Below are positions 25,251-35,720 of a stretch of 64,000 nt of DNA, piece after piece. The position numbers were made by a program, and so were the translations under genes. How positions within the stretch are numbered: position 1 is the first letter of the stretch; the number at the start of each line of letters is the position of its first letter. Under the pieces are notes generated by a model. That model ran no database searches and had not been told where the DNA came from. It worked only from the letters and a program-made list of their open reading frames with translations. Source of the stretch: Ilex aquifolium (taxonomy: Eukaryota; Streptophyta; Magnoliopsida; Aquifoliales; Aquifoliaceae); contig OX637394.1 of assembly GCA_951799425.1 (NCBI GenBank), positions 4,537,501 to 4,601,500 of the forward strand, read 5' to 3'.

Positions 25251-27981
25251 CTACCGGCTCTCACTGCCTCCACTCACATAATCTTCATCATCACTATCGG
25301 GGGCCTCATAAGATTGAAAGATAGTGAAGTCATTATAAGGATATGCTACTGTGACCTTCCTCCTAAGCTCCTCATAGCCGTCAATGAAGGCACCAGCTCT
25401 GCCTCTCTCAGCGGCATCCCTCTGAGCCTCTGCCTGGGTAGCCCTCTCAAGTGCTACACGGAGGTCAGCCTCAAGTTGAGCAGTCCTCTCAAGCGCCTGC
25501 CTCAACTCCTCAGCGACATCCTCTCGTGTCTGCCGCTCGAGCCTCAGCTGCTTCACGGCATCCTCTCGTGCCTGCCGTGCTAGCTCCGCGACACCCTCTC
25601 ATGCCTGCCGCTCAATCCCAAGCTGCACCTCAGCAGCCTCGCGTGTCTACCTCTCCTTTACTTGGCCACTGATAGCTTCCACAATCTTCAGGGTGTTGTC
25701 AAATAAACAGGGCAAGGCAGCGGCCACCTACAAACATTCAAAGGTAGAGGTCAGAGACTAAGTCAAAGAATATGCAAAGAAAGCCAAGGTACAAGGAAGA
25801 GATACAGGACATACCAATGCGAAGCCCTCCACAGTAGCGTTGACTACACCAGCTGGACCTCGAGAAGCAACCTCTTCAGCATCTGAGAAACTCACAAAGT
25901 CACAAAATCTCTCTCTGGCCAGAGCTACGTCCCGCAGCATGGACACCGGGGCACCACCCGAAGCAGGGCGACTCGGCAAGCTCTCAGTCCTGATTGAAGA
26001 TGGCGCCGGAACCTCGGCCCCAGCACTAGAGCTACCCCTCGGGGGCGAAAAGCCATCAAGAGAAGAAGGAGGAGCATCGTCAACCTCGGCCTCCAGGGGA
26101 CCAACCTGTCCAATGGACCCCGGCCGAGGAGAGTAGGGGGCATTAGTCCTCGCTCTCTTGGAAGGAGGAACAGGAGGAGGTGCCACCCTAGAAGAAGAGA
26201 CTTCCACTACTAGGGACCTATCAATGGATGAACCTGCAGACATAATATAAGATAAAAGTCTATGACATCATGTTTTAACAAAAGAAGTCACGTACCTCTT
26301 TCCCCGGCTTGGAAGGAGCTGTAGAAACACCAGCCGCTGACATGATCTCCGAAAAAATCTGTCGTTGGATTGCCACGAACCGTCTCGAGCAATCTCTCCT
26401 GTTCCATGGATAGAGTCGGCGAAGCTGTAGAAAGACAGTGCACCATATAAAAAGAATATGCATGGCGATCAAGACAAAAGTTAAAGGTAAGACTCTCACC
26501 TAGCCTGGTCTTGGGGACTATATCCCATCGGGTGGGGACCTTGCCGCGATCGGACTCAGAAGCCCACTCGCCTCCAGCACAGAAGAACCTCATCTTCCAC
26601 TTGTGATGATTGGATATAAGCCCGGTAATAAACTTCTCCGATCTTGGGGCAAAGTGGTACCACCCCCGGTGGGGCGCAGGATTCTCATGAAGGGCATATA
26701 CAGATAAAAACTCCTCAAATGGAGGGGGGACGGAGTCCGGATGCACCAACCGCCACAAGGCAAAGAATGCGCAAATCACCCTCCAACTGTTGGGAGCCAG
26801 TCTCCCCGGAACCAGCGACAAATGCTCAAGAACCCGACATATTGGCCCCGGGATAGGAAACCGTAAACCCGCCTCCAGCATGCCCTCGTAAACAACTATC
26901 TCGCCCAGGGAGTCACAACACGCAGTTTCGTCGGCCTCGGCACGACGACAAGTCACACAGGGCGGGATGCGATATGAAAATACTATGGCAGCAATATCGT
27001 CCCCACGATTATACAAGCTGAGTATAGAAGCTACCTTGGAAGCCTTGTCTGTCTCAGCGCCCGGACCTCTGTCTGAGTCCTCAGCAACCTCCCTCTCGAC
27101 TGAATAAACACCCGTGAAAGCAAGTTCAAGTCATTGCTAAAGAAATTAACTGTATGAACAAGATAGTGAAAAGAATGATGAAAAAGCATACCTCGAGAAC
27201 TCGTGTTGTCCAGATCACTGAGTGGCCGCTTCCCGGCACTACGAAGAAGGGACTGGGCCTCGCCTGGGGCGCCGCCTAGTGCAACATGGGCACCGCCTGA
27301 GGCGCCTGGACCGCCCCCTAGCCTATGACAGACGCCCCCTGTCTCATTTGCGGATCCCCTTGGCTCTTTTGAAGACCCTCCTTGCTGCTCTCCGACACCT
27401 TGGGTCACTCCAGCTGCACTGAAAGGATTAGTCGAAGGCTTCTTGCTTGAACCCAGGCGAGAACTAATAGTGCCGAATGGTTTCTCACCAGCTGTCAAGA
27501 CCACCCCAAAACCATCACGAGAAGATACACCCAAAAAACCGAAGCCCGAAGAATGAGTACCCAAGCCCCTAGCGCCGCCCAAGGAGGCGCCACCCAAGGG
27601 GGCGCCGCCTAGGGGGGCGTCGGCCAGGGCCTGGGCACTGTCCACGGAGGCTCCTAATACACCTTCTCTCCGCCTTTTGTCAAAATCAGGCACACCGTCG
27701 TCTGCGCCTAGCCTGTTTCCTTCGCCAAGGGCGCCGCCCAGCCTGTCTCCTTCGCCAAGGGCGCCGCCCAGCCTGCCTCCTTCGCCAAGGGCGCCGCCCA
27801 CCTTGCCTCCTTCGCCAAGGGCGCTGCATGCCTCGCCTCCCTCGCCATGGGCGCCACCCTCTATGGAATCACCTTGGGCGCCGCCCACTTTGGCACTCCC
27901 TCCATAGGCGTCGCCTGTAGTACCAAGGCCACAAGTCTTCTTTTGTTTCACCCCCAATGCCTTTGAGCTCCTAGTTTCCAT
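25251..27981 (-). CDS. Antisense gene (aORF) of the Tat-type element, probably spliced
   Basis: Several minus-strand open blocks lie between pol and the 3' LTR. The first (27981 to about 27190) starts METRSSKALGVKQKK and carries a Gly-rich GEGGRLGGAL decapeptide repeat. A donor near 27190 and an acceptor near 27090 allow a join into the block ending near 26480. That block (YNRGDDIAAIVFSYRIPP, VICAFFALWRLVHPDSVPPP, WYHFAPR, WKMRFFCAGGEW) resembles the plant 'putative gypsy-type transposase' domain found in such antisense ORFs. Further blocks at about 26243-25810 (Ser/Pro-rich) and 25556-25251 (a heptad coiled coil, then DSDDEDY and a stop) probably finish it. Its role is unknown in the family. 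Exact splice sites beyond the first intron are uncertain. Confidence 0.6.
27711..27860. repeat. 30 bp GC-rich tandem repeat inside the antisense gene
   Basis: About four to five copies of a 30 bp unit (core CTTCGCCAAGGGCGCCGCCC). It keeps the reading frame and encodes the antisense decapeptide GEGGRLGGAL. Later copies diverge. Confidence 0.85.
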
Positions 27982-28394
27982 GAGGATAAAAAAAAAAAAA
28001 AGACTAAGGAAGAAATGGTGTGGAGTATGGTGAACAGTAGCCTTGGAGACCTTAAATAAGGAAAGAGAAGCTTCTTGGAGAAGCCTTGAACAAAGCTTCT
28101 TGGAGAAGCTTGATAGACAAAGCTTCTTGAAGAAACTTAATGGGTTAGCTTCTTGGGGAAGTTTGGAAGAACACCCTTGTGAAAGAAAAACCTCCAGAAA
28201 TGAAGAGATGATGACATGAACAGTGACCTCTATTTATAAACAAGGAAACTATATTAAAAAAAAAAAAAAATTCCGACACCGATAAAATCATTGGCCCCCG
28301 AAGACGTGGGGAGCAAGAAAATGCCTATCCAAGCGAAGACAGAGTACATGCCCACAACCTTTTCCTCCCACAAAAGTCAGAAGCTTGGAACATG

Positions 28395-28405
28395 GGGGGC
28401 AAATG
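28395..28405 (+). promoter_or_regulatory. Polypurine tract of gypsy element
   Basis: TGGGGGGCAAA lies directly before the 3' LTR start TGACGAGCCC, the expected site for plus-strand priming. Confidence 0.7.
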
Positions 28406-29878
28406 ACGAGCCCAAAATTGACTGGGCCGAGCCCAATTTAAATGGACCAAGAAAGCCCGAAGGGAATCCCGTGTGGAGTTGAATGGCCCAAATTACGGAG
28501 GGCAAGGAAACCAAAATTACGGCTGCAAATCAACATGGAGTCCAAAGAACCCAAGCCCGTGGACCAAGGGGGGCCGCCCATGGGAGGCCACCTTGGCCAC
28601 GCCCAAGGGGGCGCCGCCTATGGAGGCTTGGCCACGCCCAAGGGGTAGGGGTGCAACTCGGGCGGGTTGGGCGGGTTAAACAGTCAACCCTAGTCCAACC
28701 CTAGGTATATAATATTCAACCCTAACCCTACCTCGGGTTAAGGAACTCAACCCGAGCACTGCCCGAGTTTAATTCGGGTGGGCTCGGGTTGAATTCAGGT
28801 TCACTACAAGAGAGACAGAGAAGGGGGGAATAATTACAAATTCATAAAACAATCCATATATTTCATTCATAACAGTGCACGATTATTGATCATCTGCTTT
28901 CACACCAAAAAACTAGTGATCTCAAAGCACAATCTCAGAAAACATAGAAATTAGACCCATAAAAACATTAAACTAAAAACATCACAGTATTACCACTAAT
29001 CACGCATAACAGAGTACCAAGCAATAAGAAACAAAGGACGATGGAGTAAAAATGAAAAAAAAGTGCTAATGCTTTATATATATAAAATTATTTTTTAATT
29101 TGTCGGGTTCAGGTTGAAATCGGGTTGTCGATGCCTCAACCCGAGCCCGGCCCAAATTGAATTCGGGTTGAGGTTTTTTGACCCAAGTCCAACCCAAGTA
29201 TTAAAAACCTAGATCAAGCCCTAATTTTTTCGGATTGGGCTCGGATTGAAATCGGGTTGCCCAACCCAAGTTACACCCCTACCAAGGGGGCGCCTGCCTA
29301 GCTTTGATCTCCTCCTCCTCCTTTTGTGTCTCCTGATTCCAATGAAGCACGCTCCAACTCAAGTCTAGTCCAGCTCAGGACCTCCTCCGACGAAATAGGG
29401 GCACGAGGGAGAAAATATCGGAATACGCACCGGAGATCTAATCCTACCATAACTGTACTTACCAAAGTGGTAGAATCCTACCATAACTATACTTACCAAA
29501 ACAGTGGTGACCGCCTCAACTCACCGCCTCACCGTCTTAGTGAACCTATATAATGTAAGCTCTCTCCACTTGGAGAGGCATCTTATGATTTACACACACC
29601 ACACCTCCAATACCTCTACACATTGTTCTCCCTCTCTCTCAAAGCATTGTAACTCTCCGGCGATTCTTATTCATCAATAAAGAACACCAGGCCACCGCTG
29701 CCGTTCCCGAAAGTGGAGTAGGTCATCCGAGACCGAACCACTATAATTCCCTGTGTTGATTCTCTGTTTACAGTTTTAGTCCCTTAATTGTCATTGATTG
29801 CTCGTTAATTACTCATTAATTGCATCACTATTCATACTTGACTGTTGATCTTGCACAATACCGATTTGTGCATCATCA
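28406..29878 (+). repeat. 3' LTR of the Tat-type gypsy element, interrupted by a hAT-like element
   Basis: It starts TGACGAGCCC and ends CATCATCA like the 5' LTR. It is 1473 bp because of the 636 bp insertion at 28646-29281 with its 8 bp duplication, plus an extra copy of GCTTGGCCACGCCCAAGG near 28626-28643. Promoter and AATAAA motifs match the 5' LTR. Confidence 0.9.
28646..29281. mobile_element. Non-autonomous hAT-like element in the 3' LTR
   Basis: The ends TAGGGGTGCAACT and AGTTACACCCCTA are inverted copies. A perfect 8 bp target-site duplication CCAAGGGG (28638-28645 and 29282-29289) is diagnostic of hAT-like insertion. Length 636 bp. The subterminal regions are packed with CGGGTT / AACCCG motifs in both orientations and the centre is AT-rich. 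No transposase coding. Confidence 0.88.
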
Positions 29879-29883
29879 GATAG

Positions 29884-31757
29884 AGATGGGTATAACTCTA
29901 CTAGATCTCATATGAGGACAATGATATGCACACACCACACCAGATTACTATTCACTAACAGGGGTGACAACAAATAGGCCTAAACTTTTCAAAATCTTCA
30001 CTAAAACAAGTCCAATCTTCATAAAATAAGGAACTAAAAATAACAACCACAGGCCTACAAATACAATCAGAGAACAAAAGACTCACTATTAGAGTCGAGA
30101 GAGAGATGAAATACCTGTGTCAAGTGAAAGAAATGCAGGGAGACAATCGAGAGAAGGCCATGAAGCATTACAGACATTCACCTATTCGATTGAGTAAAAA
30201 TAATCTTTTTCGATCAATCCATTCGACCTTATTTTTTTGAGAACCATAAAAATAATAATATTTTTCAAGTTGGAATTTTGTTTCCTTTGGAATCTGGGTT
30301 CTTTGACGTCCGTTCTTCTAGGCTCGCAATATACCTGTTCAAGTTTGGATTTGCTGGTTTGAAATTTTAATTCTTTGATGCAACTACCCATTTGAAAACT
30401 CGTTCTTGAAATACGTACAATAGCCGAAAATAAGTCATGGTCGTTGACTCTCATTTTATGAGATCTAACCCAAAAAACTAGCCCGTTTCCTCACCCTGCC
30501 TGAAAAAGAGGCCTCCTAGGGACAAGTCTGTGGATTGGCCCCAGGGTATGGGCCCATTTTAAAGGGGCAGTTTCAATGGACGGATCAGGTGGGGGTATGT
30601 TTATCGGATTTGGTAAATGAGATCGTTGGCCCACGAACACTTTGTTTGGTTGGAAATCATGGGCCTTATATTTAGTGGGCATCTTTTTTGTGCCTTTTCC
30701 CACACAAAAAGAGTCAATCCTTGCTGATTTCTTATACCTCGAGATCTTATTGTGCCCTGTACCGGGCTTTTCCTTAAAGTTTTATTGGGCTTATTTGGAA
30801 CTGATTTTTTTAGGTACAAAATAGATATTTAAAAATAAAATTAAAAAATCAAAGTTCAAAAAAAATCCCGAAAAAATCGACTTTTCCTTATAAATCTTTC
30901 AGATAAGTCTCATATTTTAGTTTTTTCTTGGTGCTGATAAAAACTATTTTACCCAAAAAATTGATAAAAAAATCGCCAAATAAGCTCGAGTCCAAACAGA
31001 CAAGACTTATTTTCCTCTTAAACAATAAAAAAAAAACTAAAGTTTTAAATCAACTCTAAATAGGCGTTGTGCTCTCTTCTAGACTTTTTTTTTATCAGTA
31101 ATGTTACACTGACCAAATTTTGTGATCGAATTAAGAGCCCAAATGACATGACAACATATTATTTGGAGTCTTTATTGGGGCTCAAATGACATGACACCAA
31201 ATAAAGAAGCCCAAGTCAACTGTCATGTCATTTGGACTCTTAATTTAGTTTCAAAATTTGGTCAGTGTAGCATTACTGTTGTTTTATTAAATCTACGTGA
31301 GTATTGTATCCTCTACTATAAATGCATTTGCGATGTCATTATCAATGGTTTTACACATGAAAGGATCAATATTTAAAATTTTAAACAACTAGATTTTCTT
31401 AAAAACTTGGAAAGGAAAACCCATGAACAAAAAGTTTGGACCATATTGGAGATCATATAAACTTATTTCATATACAATCATTTATATAATACTCAAGCAA
31501 AACATGGAAACCAACCAGCAGCTTGAACAACTTACAAATCCACTAATAGAGTGGAACCAAAATCCTGAATTCTAGTAGCTGAGATGATTATATTCGCTCC
31601 ATGCCCCACGCCTTCTTGGGCGATATTTGTTTAGAGACCTTCTTTGAGTCTCTTCTTGTCGTCGGACCCTCTTACCGATATTTGGTAACATAGAGTTTTG
31701 GATTTGAAATTACATAGGTAATATAGGTATCATACTTGCTGAGTAAGTATATAGCAG
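29884..31757. other. Spacer between gypsy element and methyltransferase copy 3
   Basis: It contains 30260-30460, related to the sequence downstream of methyltransferase copy 2 (15070-15430); AT-rich sequence; and the palindromic MITE at 31096-31278. No gene seen. Confidence 0.55.
31096..31278. mobile_element. Palindromic MITE, about 183 bp
   Basis: The left arm CAGTAATGTTACACTGACC is the inverted copy of the right arm GGTCAGTGTAGCATTACTG with one mismatch. Inner arms continue (AAATGACATGACA against TGTCATGTCATTT), so the whole element can fold. A related left end, CAGTAATGTTATGCTGACC, occurs at about 50520. The target-site duplication was not clear. Confidence 0.75.
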
Positions 31758-32068
31758 TCAAATCTTTTTATAGAACTCAATAATCCAATAGTTATATTAT
31801 ATGCAGGACAGATGAGTTTTGAAGTTTCAAATCCAGCTTGTCTTGCTAAGGCTTGAAATTCTTTCTCCGACCTCTCCTTTCCCCCAGGATTGAGTGTCAT
31901 CATACCCACGTCAAACTGGATAACAAGTTGGGATAAGGGATCATCAGTCTCAGGATATTCTGGCAATACTTGTTCCACCACTATCACCTTACCATATTCT
32001 GGCAGTGCATTCCAACAGTTATTCAATATCTTCATGCAATGATCATCACTCCAATCAGGAAGTATCCA
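31758..32068 (-). pseudogene. COMT-like O-methyltransferase copy 3, last-exon fragment
   Basis: Only the region equal to the last exon is present. It starts after an AG acceptor with WILPDWSDDHCMKILNNCW and continues [27 protein letters not shown] and ARQAGFETSKLICPAYN. The catalytic His is replaced by Pro (ILPDW instead of ILHDW). Near the end a small insertion shifts the frame; the expected ending YWIIEFYKKI and its TGA are found in another frame. No exons 1-3 are recognisable upstream before the solo LTR or beyond it. Last copy of the tandem group, same strand as copies 1 and 2. Confidence 0.85.
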
Positions 32069-32296
32069 CTACTTGTTATGTAGACAGGTTCAAAAATGAT
32101 AAGTTCAAATAGTACTTGATTAATATACAATGGATAATGCTACATTAATAAAATAAAAAATATGAGACGAAAAATAAAGATCAAATGCTATGTCCTACTT
32201 AATGGGTTGTACGTTAACCTGTTTCAAATTCAAATTTTATTCATCGTATCAGAGTCAAGTCATTCAGTTCATGTGTTTTGTTCTACTTTTAGTCGG

Positions 32297-33167
32297 TGAC
32301 GAGTACGAAATTGACTGGGCCGAGCCCAATTTAAATGAACCAAGAAAGTCCGAAGGAAGTTCCAAATCAAGGCTGGGTCAACCCTTCTAGAAGGATGTCA
32401 AAACACCAAATGAAGCAAGAGGTCAGCACCAGGACCAAGGGGGGCGCCGCCCAAGTCCCCTAGGAGGGCGCCGCCCAAGGTCCCCAAATGGGCGCCGCCC
32501 ATAGGGTCCCTTAGGGCGCCGCCCATAGGCAGCCCCTTCAGCCCTCCTTCGTCCTCCTCCGTTGTCTTCCCCTCAGTCCACCTCAGTGCCATGGGAATGA
32601 CTCCGATGCAAGTTCAAACGAACGTGGCCCACTCCAACTCAAGTCAAGACAGGTCAAGACCAGTCCAAGATCTTCCTCCGACTGAATAGGAGCACGAGGG
32701 AGAGAATACCGAGATGAAGATTGAGAAGATCAAGTCCTACCAAAATAGAACTTTCCAACATGGTAGAGTCCTACCATAACTGTACCTACTAAATTATAGT
32801 GACCGCCTCTCTCAACCTATATAAATGTAAGTTCTCTCCATATGAAGGATAGATCTCTAAGAACCTCGGCACGCCTTGAAACCCCTACACTTACCCTCAT
32901 ACACACTGCTCTCCTTCTAGAAGCACTGTAACTCCGATATACACCGTCCGGTGACAATTGTTCATTAATAAAGAACACCGGTCATCGCTGCCATTCCAGA
33001 GAGTGGACGTAGGTCATCCGAGACCGAACCACTATAAATCTTTGTGTTGATCTATTATTTACTGTTTTGCCATTGATTGTCATTGATTGCCTATTAATTG
33101 CTTATTAATCATACCCGTACACATTCTTGACTGTTGATCTTGCCAAAGACTAATTTGTGCATCATTA
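32297..33167 (+). mobile_element. Solo LTR related to the gypsy element LTR
   Basis: 871 bp, starting TGACGAGTACGAAATTGACT and ending TTTGTGCATCATTA, with a perfect 5 bp target-site duplication GTCGG (32292-32296 and 33168-33172). It shares the 5' and 3' end sequences, the AATAAAGAACACC segment and the 'GGTCATCCGAGACCGAACC' segment with the LTRs at 18590 and 28406, but differs elsewhere. It is therefore a related subfamily that recombined to a single LTR. It contains four to five GGGCGCCGCCCA-type motifs between about 32436 and 32525. Confidence 0.9.
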
Positions 33168-33682
33168 GTCGGTATCGAACATTACCCATACAAAATAATT
33201 GCACTGATACATGGAAAATTCCCTACTCTAATGAGGCAAGAATTAAGCTCAATTTCAGCTTTCAAGACCAGTGGAAGAATAAAAGCGCCTGGGAGTCGCA
33301 TCACCCTTACATAGTACACTTTGACATGATACAAAATATAATGTCACATCAATTTTAAGGGTACCTAAAATAATAATAAAAACGAGTTTTAAATCAAAAT
33401 ATCATAAATTATAATCTTAACAATTTTTTGACGTCGTATCATGAAAAATTTATCTCTTATAAATATCATAATCTCATCATAGATGGGCTGTCTTTGACCA
33501 GATCTAATAGTAGATTAATCGATATACGTGTAACATTATATATATATACTAGTTATTGCCTGTGCCTGAAGGCACAGAGTAATAAAAAATGATAAACAAT
33601 AAACATATTTGTATTTATATCCAAAATTAAATCACAAATATAGAGGAGAGATAAATGAATATAAGTATCGGTTGTAGTGGGA

Positions 33683-34036
33683 GTGAGAGGTGGTGGTGGT
33701 AGGAGACGGTGATGGTTGTGATGGGTGGCAATGACCGTGGCTGTGGTGGTGGCGGCGGCGGCGACGGTGGTGGTGGTGGCGGCAATGGCGGTGGTGGTGG
33801 TGGCAGCGATGGCGACAACGGTGGTGGTGGCGGCGACGACGACGGTGGTGGCGGTGGCAGGGATGGTGACAGTGGTGGTGGTGGTGGCGGCGGCGACGAC
33901 GGCGGTGGTGGTGGTGGCAACGGTGGTGGTGGCGGCGACGACGACAACGGTGGTGATGGTGGTGGCGACGGTGGTGGTGGCAGCGATGGCGGTGGCAGCG
34001 ATGGTGACGGTGGTGGTGGTGGTGGTGGTGGTAGAG
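33683..34036. repeat. GGT/GGC-type trinucleotide minisatellite
   Basis: About 350 bp of degenerate GGT, GGC, GAC and GAT triplets. It is open in several frames on both strands (poly-Gly, poly-Val/Ala, poly-Pro, poly-His), which is a composition effect and not evidence of a gene. It lies between short conserved-looking flanks (ACTAGTTATTGCC near 33550 and TTATTATATAGATATATAG near 34280) that may mark a larger repeat. Confidence 0.9.
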
Positions 34037-34436
34037 GTAGTGGTGAGTCGATTTCAAACACAAATTTTTATTTATTTTTAAGTATTTATGAGAAATAATT
34101 TATATATGTACTTTTAAAAAGTCACTCCAAACACACCCTTAGGGGTCTATTTTTCCTATTAAATTTAGGGTGTTAATATTAGCCGTTAGATTAATTTTAA
34201 AATAAAATTTAAAGTGATCTCAACCGCGAATAGCAAAAGTCATTTTGTTTATCTTTTGAAATTTGAATTGTAAGCTACTTTATTATATAGATATATAGAC
34301 ACATATAATGTTACATCCACCCACCAAAATTGTTTACCCAATTTTTTCGCTAAATTAATATTAATCATGGGATCAGTAAGTCCTAAAAAAAATTCCTAGG
34401 TATCTACTACCACATCATTAGTAATGTACATTTCTT

Positions 34437-34598
34437 AGAAGATAAATGCTATCAGGACCTTATTTGGAGACCTAACGATATGGCTTCAACGCAACCATTA
34501 GATTAGTTGTGAGTTTTAATGTTAGATGAAACCCACAATCAATCTAATAGTTGTATATCATTAAATCCTCAAATTAGGTCCAAATAACATTTTTCTTC
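34437..34598. mobile_element. MITE family B, copy 1
   Basis: AT-rich element with inverted ends: left AAATGCTATCAGGACCT, right AGGTCCAAATAACATTT. The interior CAACCATTAGATTAG / CTAATAGTTG is also inverted. A second copy lies at 49478-49654. Confidence 0.6.
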
Positions 34599-35164
34599 TG
34601 AAAAACATATAAATTTCACTCAATAGATGATATGGGTTGAAAGATCGTGTATAGGGCCTCCAAATTCCAAACATTTGTAGGCCTGTGATACTGTAGGTTT
34701 GTGAGGCCCAATTATCTCGCAAAAACTCCTACCCAAAAATTAGTACTTAGGAACTATTGTGATTGTTACCACATCAGCCAGGACCCATATGAAATGGTTG
34801 GTCCAACACAATGGATCCCTTTGATTATGCTTTTGCCGCTTCTTCGACTTCTGCAAAATTGTTGGCCCAAAACATTATTAGACTCTTTTTTTTTTTTAAA
34901 GTTAATTAGATTAGGGTCTTTTTTTTTTGGGTGTGTAAACCAAATTTTAATCCTATCAAATTTTTAATATAAAAAAAGGTTCTTCGATTTTTGAAAAACT
35001 TGAATGCGACTGTGTTGACGCGAATGTTAATAGATTGGTTAGTTACTGATTTTAATTACCCATTTTACCCTCATCACATGATTTAAGCTTAAAATATAAT
35101 TTTTTTTTTTTTTTGCATTTGTCTATCAATTTTGAAATTCAAACTCGTGAACCAAGTAAATATG

Positions 35165-35720
35165 AATATTACGACGACGTCTGATAATCTGTGTTTTAAT
35201 GTACCTGTTTGATGATCTGTATTTATGGAGAAAAAGATACATTAACGATTGTGTTTTAGTGTACTTATCTGACAATCTGTGTTTTAGTGTATCTGTCTGA
35301 CTACCTGTATTTTAGTATAACTGTCTGACGATCTGTATTTTATGGAGAATAAAATACATTAACAATATGTATTTTAGTGTAACTGTCTGACGATCTGTAT
35401 TTATGTAAAAGAATGTACATTAATGATATGTGTTTATGGAGCTTAAAGTACATTAACGATCTATATTTTAGTGTATCTGTCTGACGATCTGTGTTTTAGT
35501 GTACTTATCTGATGATTTGTGTTTTAGTGCACTTGTCTGATGATCTGTGTTTTAGTATACCTGTTTGACGATCTGTATTTTAATGTACATGTTTGACTGT
35601 TATTGCGTACCTGTTATTTTTTATTATTTTTATTGCGTACCTGTTATTTTTTATTGTGTACCTATTATTTTTTATTGCGTACCTGTTATTTTTTATTATT
35701 TTTATTGCGTACCTGTTATT
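35165..35720. repeat. Compound minisatellite
   Basis: About 35165-35600 repeats a unit of roughly 26-30 bp around CTGTGTTTTAGTGTAC and CTGTCTGACGAT, interspersed with GGAGAAAAAGATACATTAACG-type units (one base over is variable). About 35600-35720 switches to five copies of a GCGTACCTGTTATTTTTTAT unit. Non-coding. Confidence 0.85.

Larger units (their letters stand above)
18590..29878 (+). mobile_element. Ty3/gypsy LTR retrotransposon, Tat-type lineage, degenerate
   Basis: Complete structure of 11,289 bp flanked by a perfect 5 bp target-site duplication GATAG (18585-18589 and 29879-29883). Order: 5' LTR 18590-19391, primer-binding region from 19392, gag-pol frame 19442-25024, antisense coding region 27981-25251, polypurine tract about 28395-28405, 3' LTR 28406-29878. 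Two RNase H domains in pol and a long antisense region before the 3' LTR are hallmarks of the Tat group (Ogre/Grande/Retand type). The 3' LTR is enlarged by a 636 bp hAT-like insertion and a short internal duplication. The coding frame has seven internal stops, so it is not autonomous. It sits between methyltransferase copies 2 and 3. Confidence 0.93.

Noticed and set aside
33627..34098. Long overlapping open frames (poly-Gly, poly-Pro, poly-His, poly-Val) on both strands
   Set aside because: All come from the trinucleotide repeat, and being open in several frames at once is a composition effect.
35165..35720. CRISPR-like array
   Set aside because: Repeats are contiguous and degenerate without unique spacers, and the window is plant nuclear DNA.
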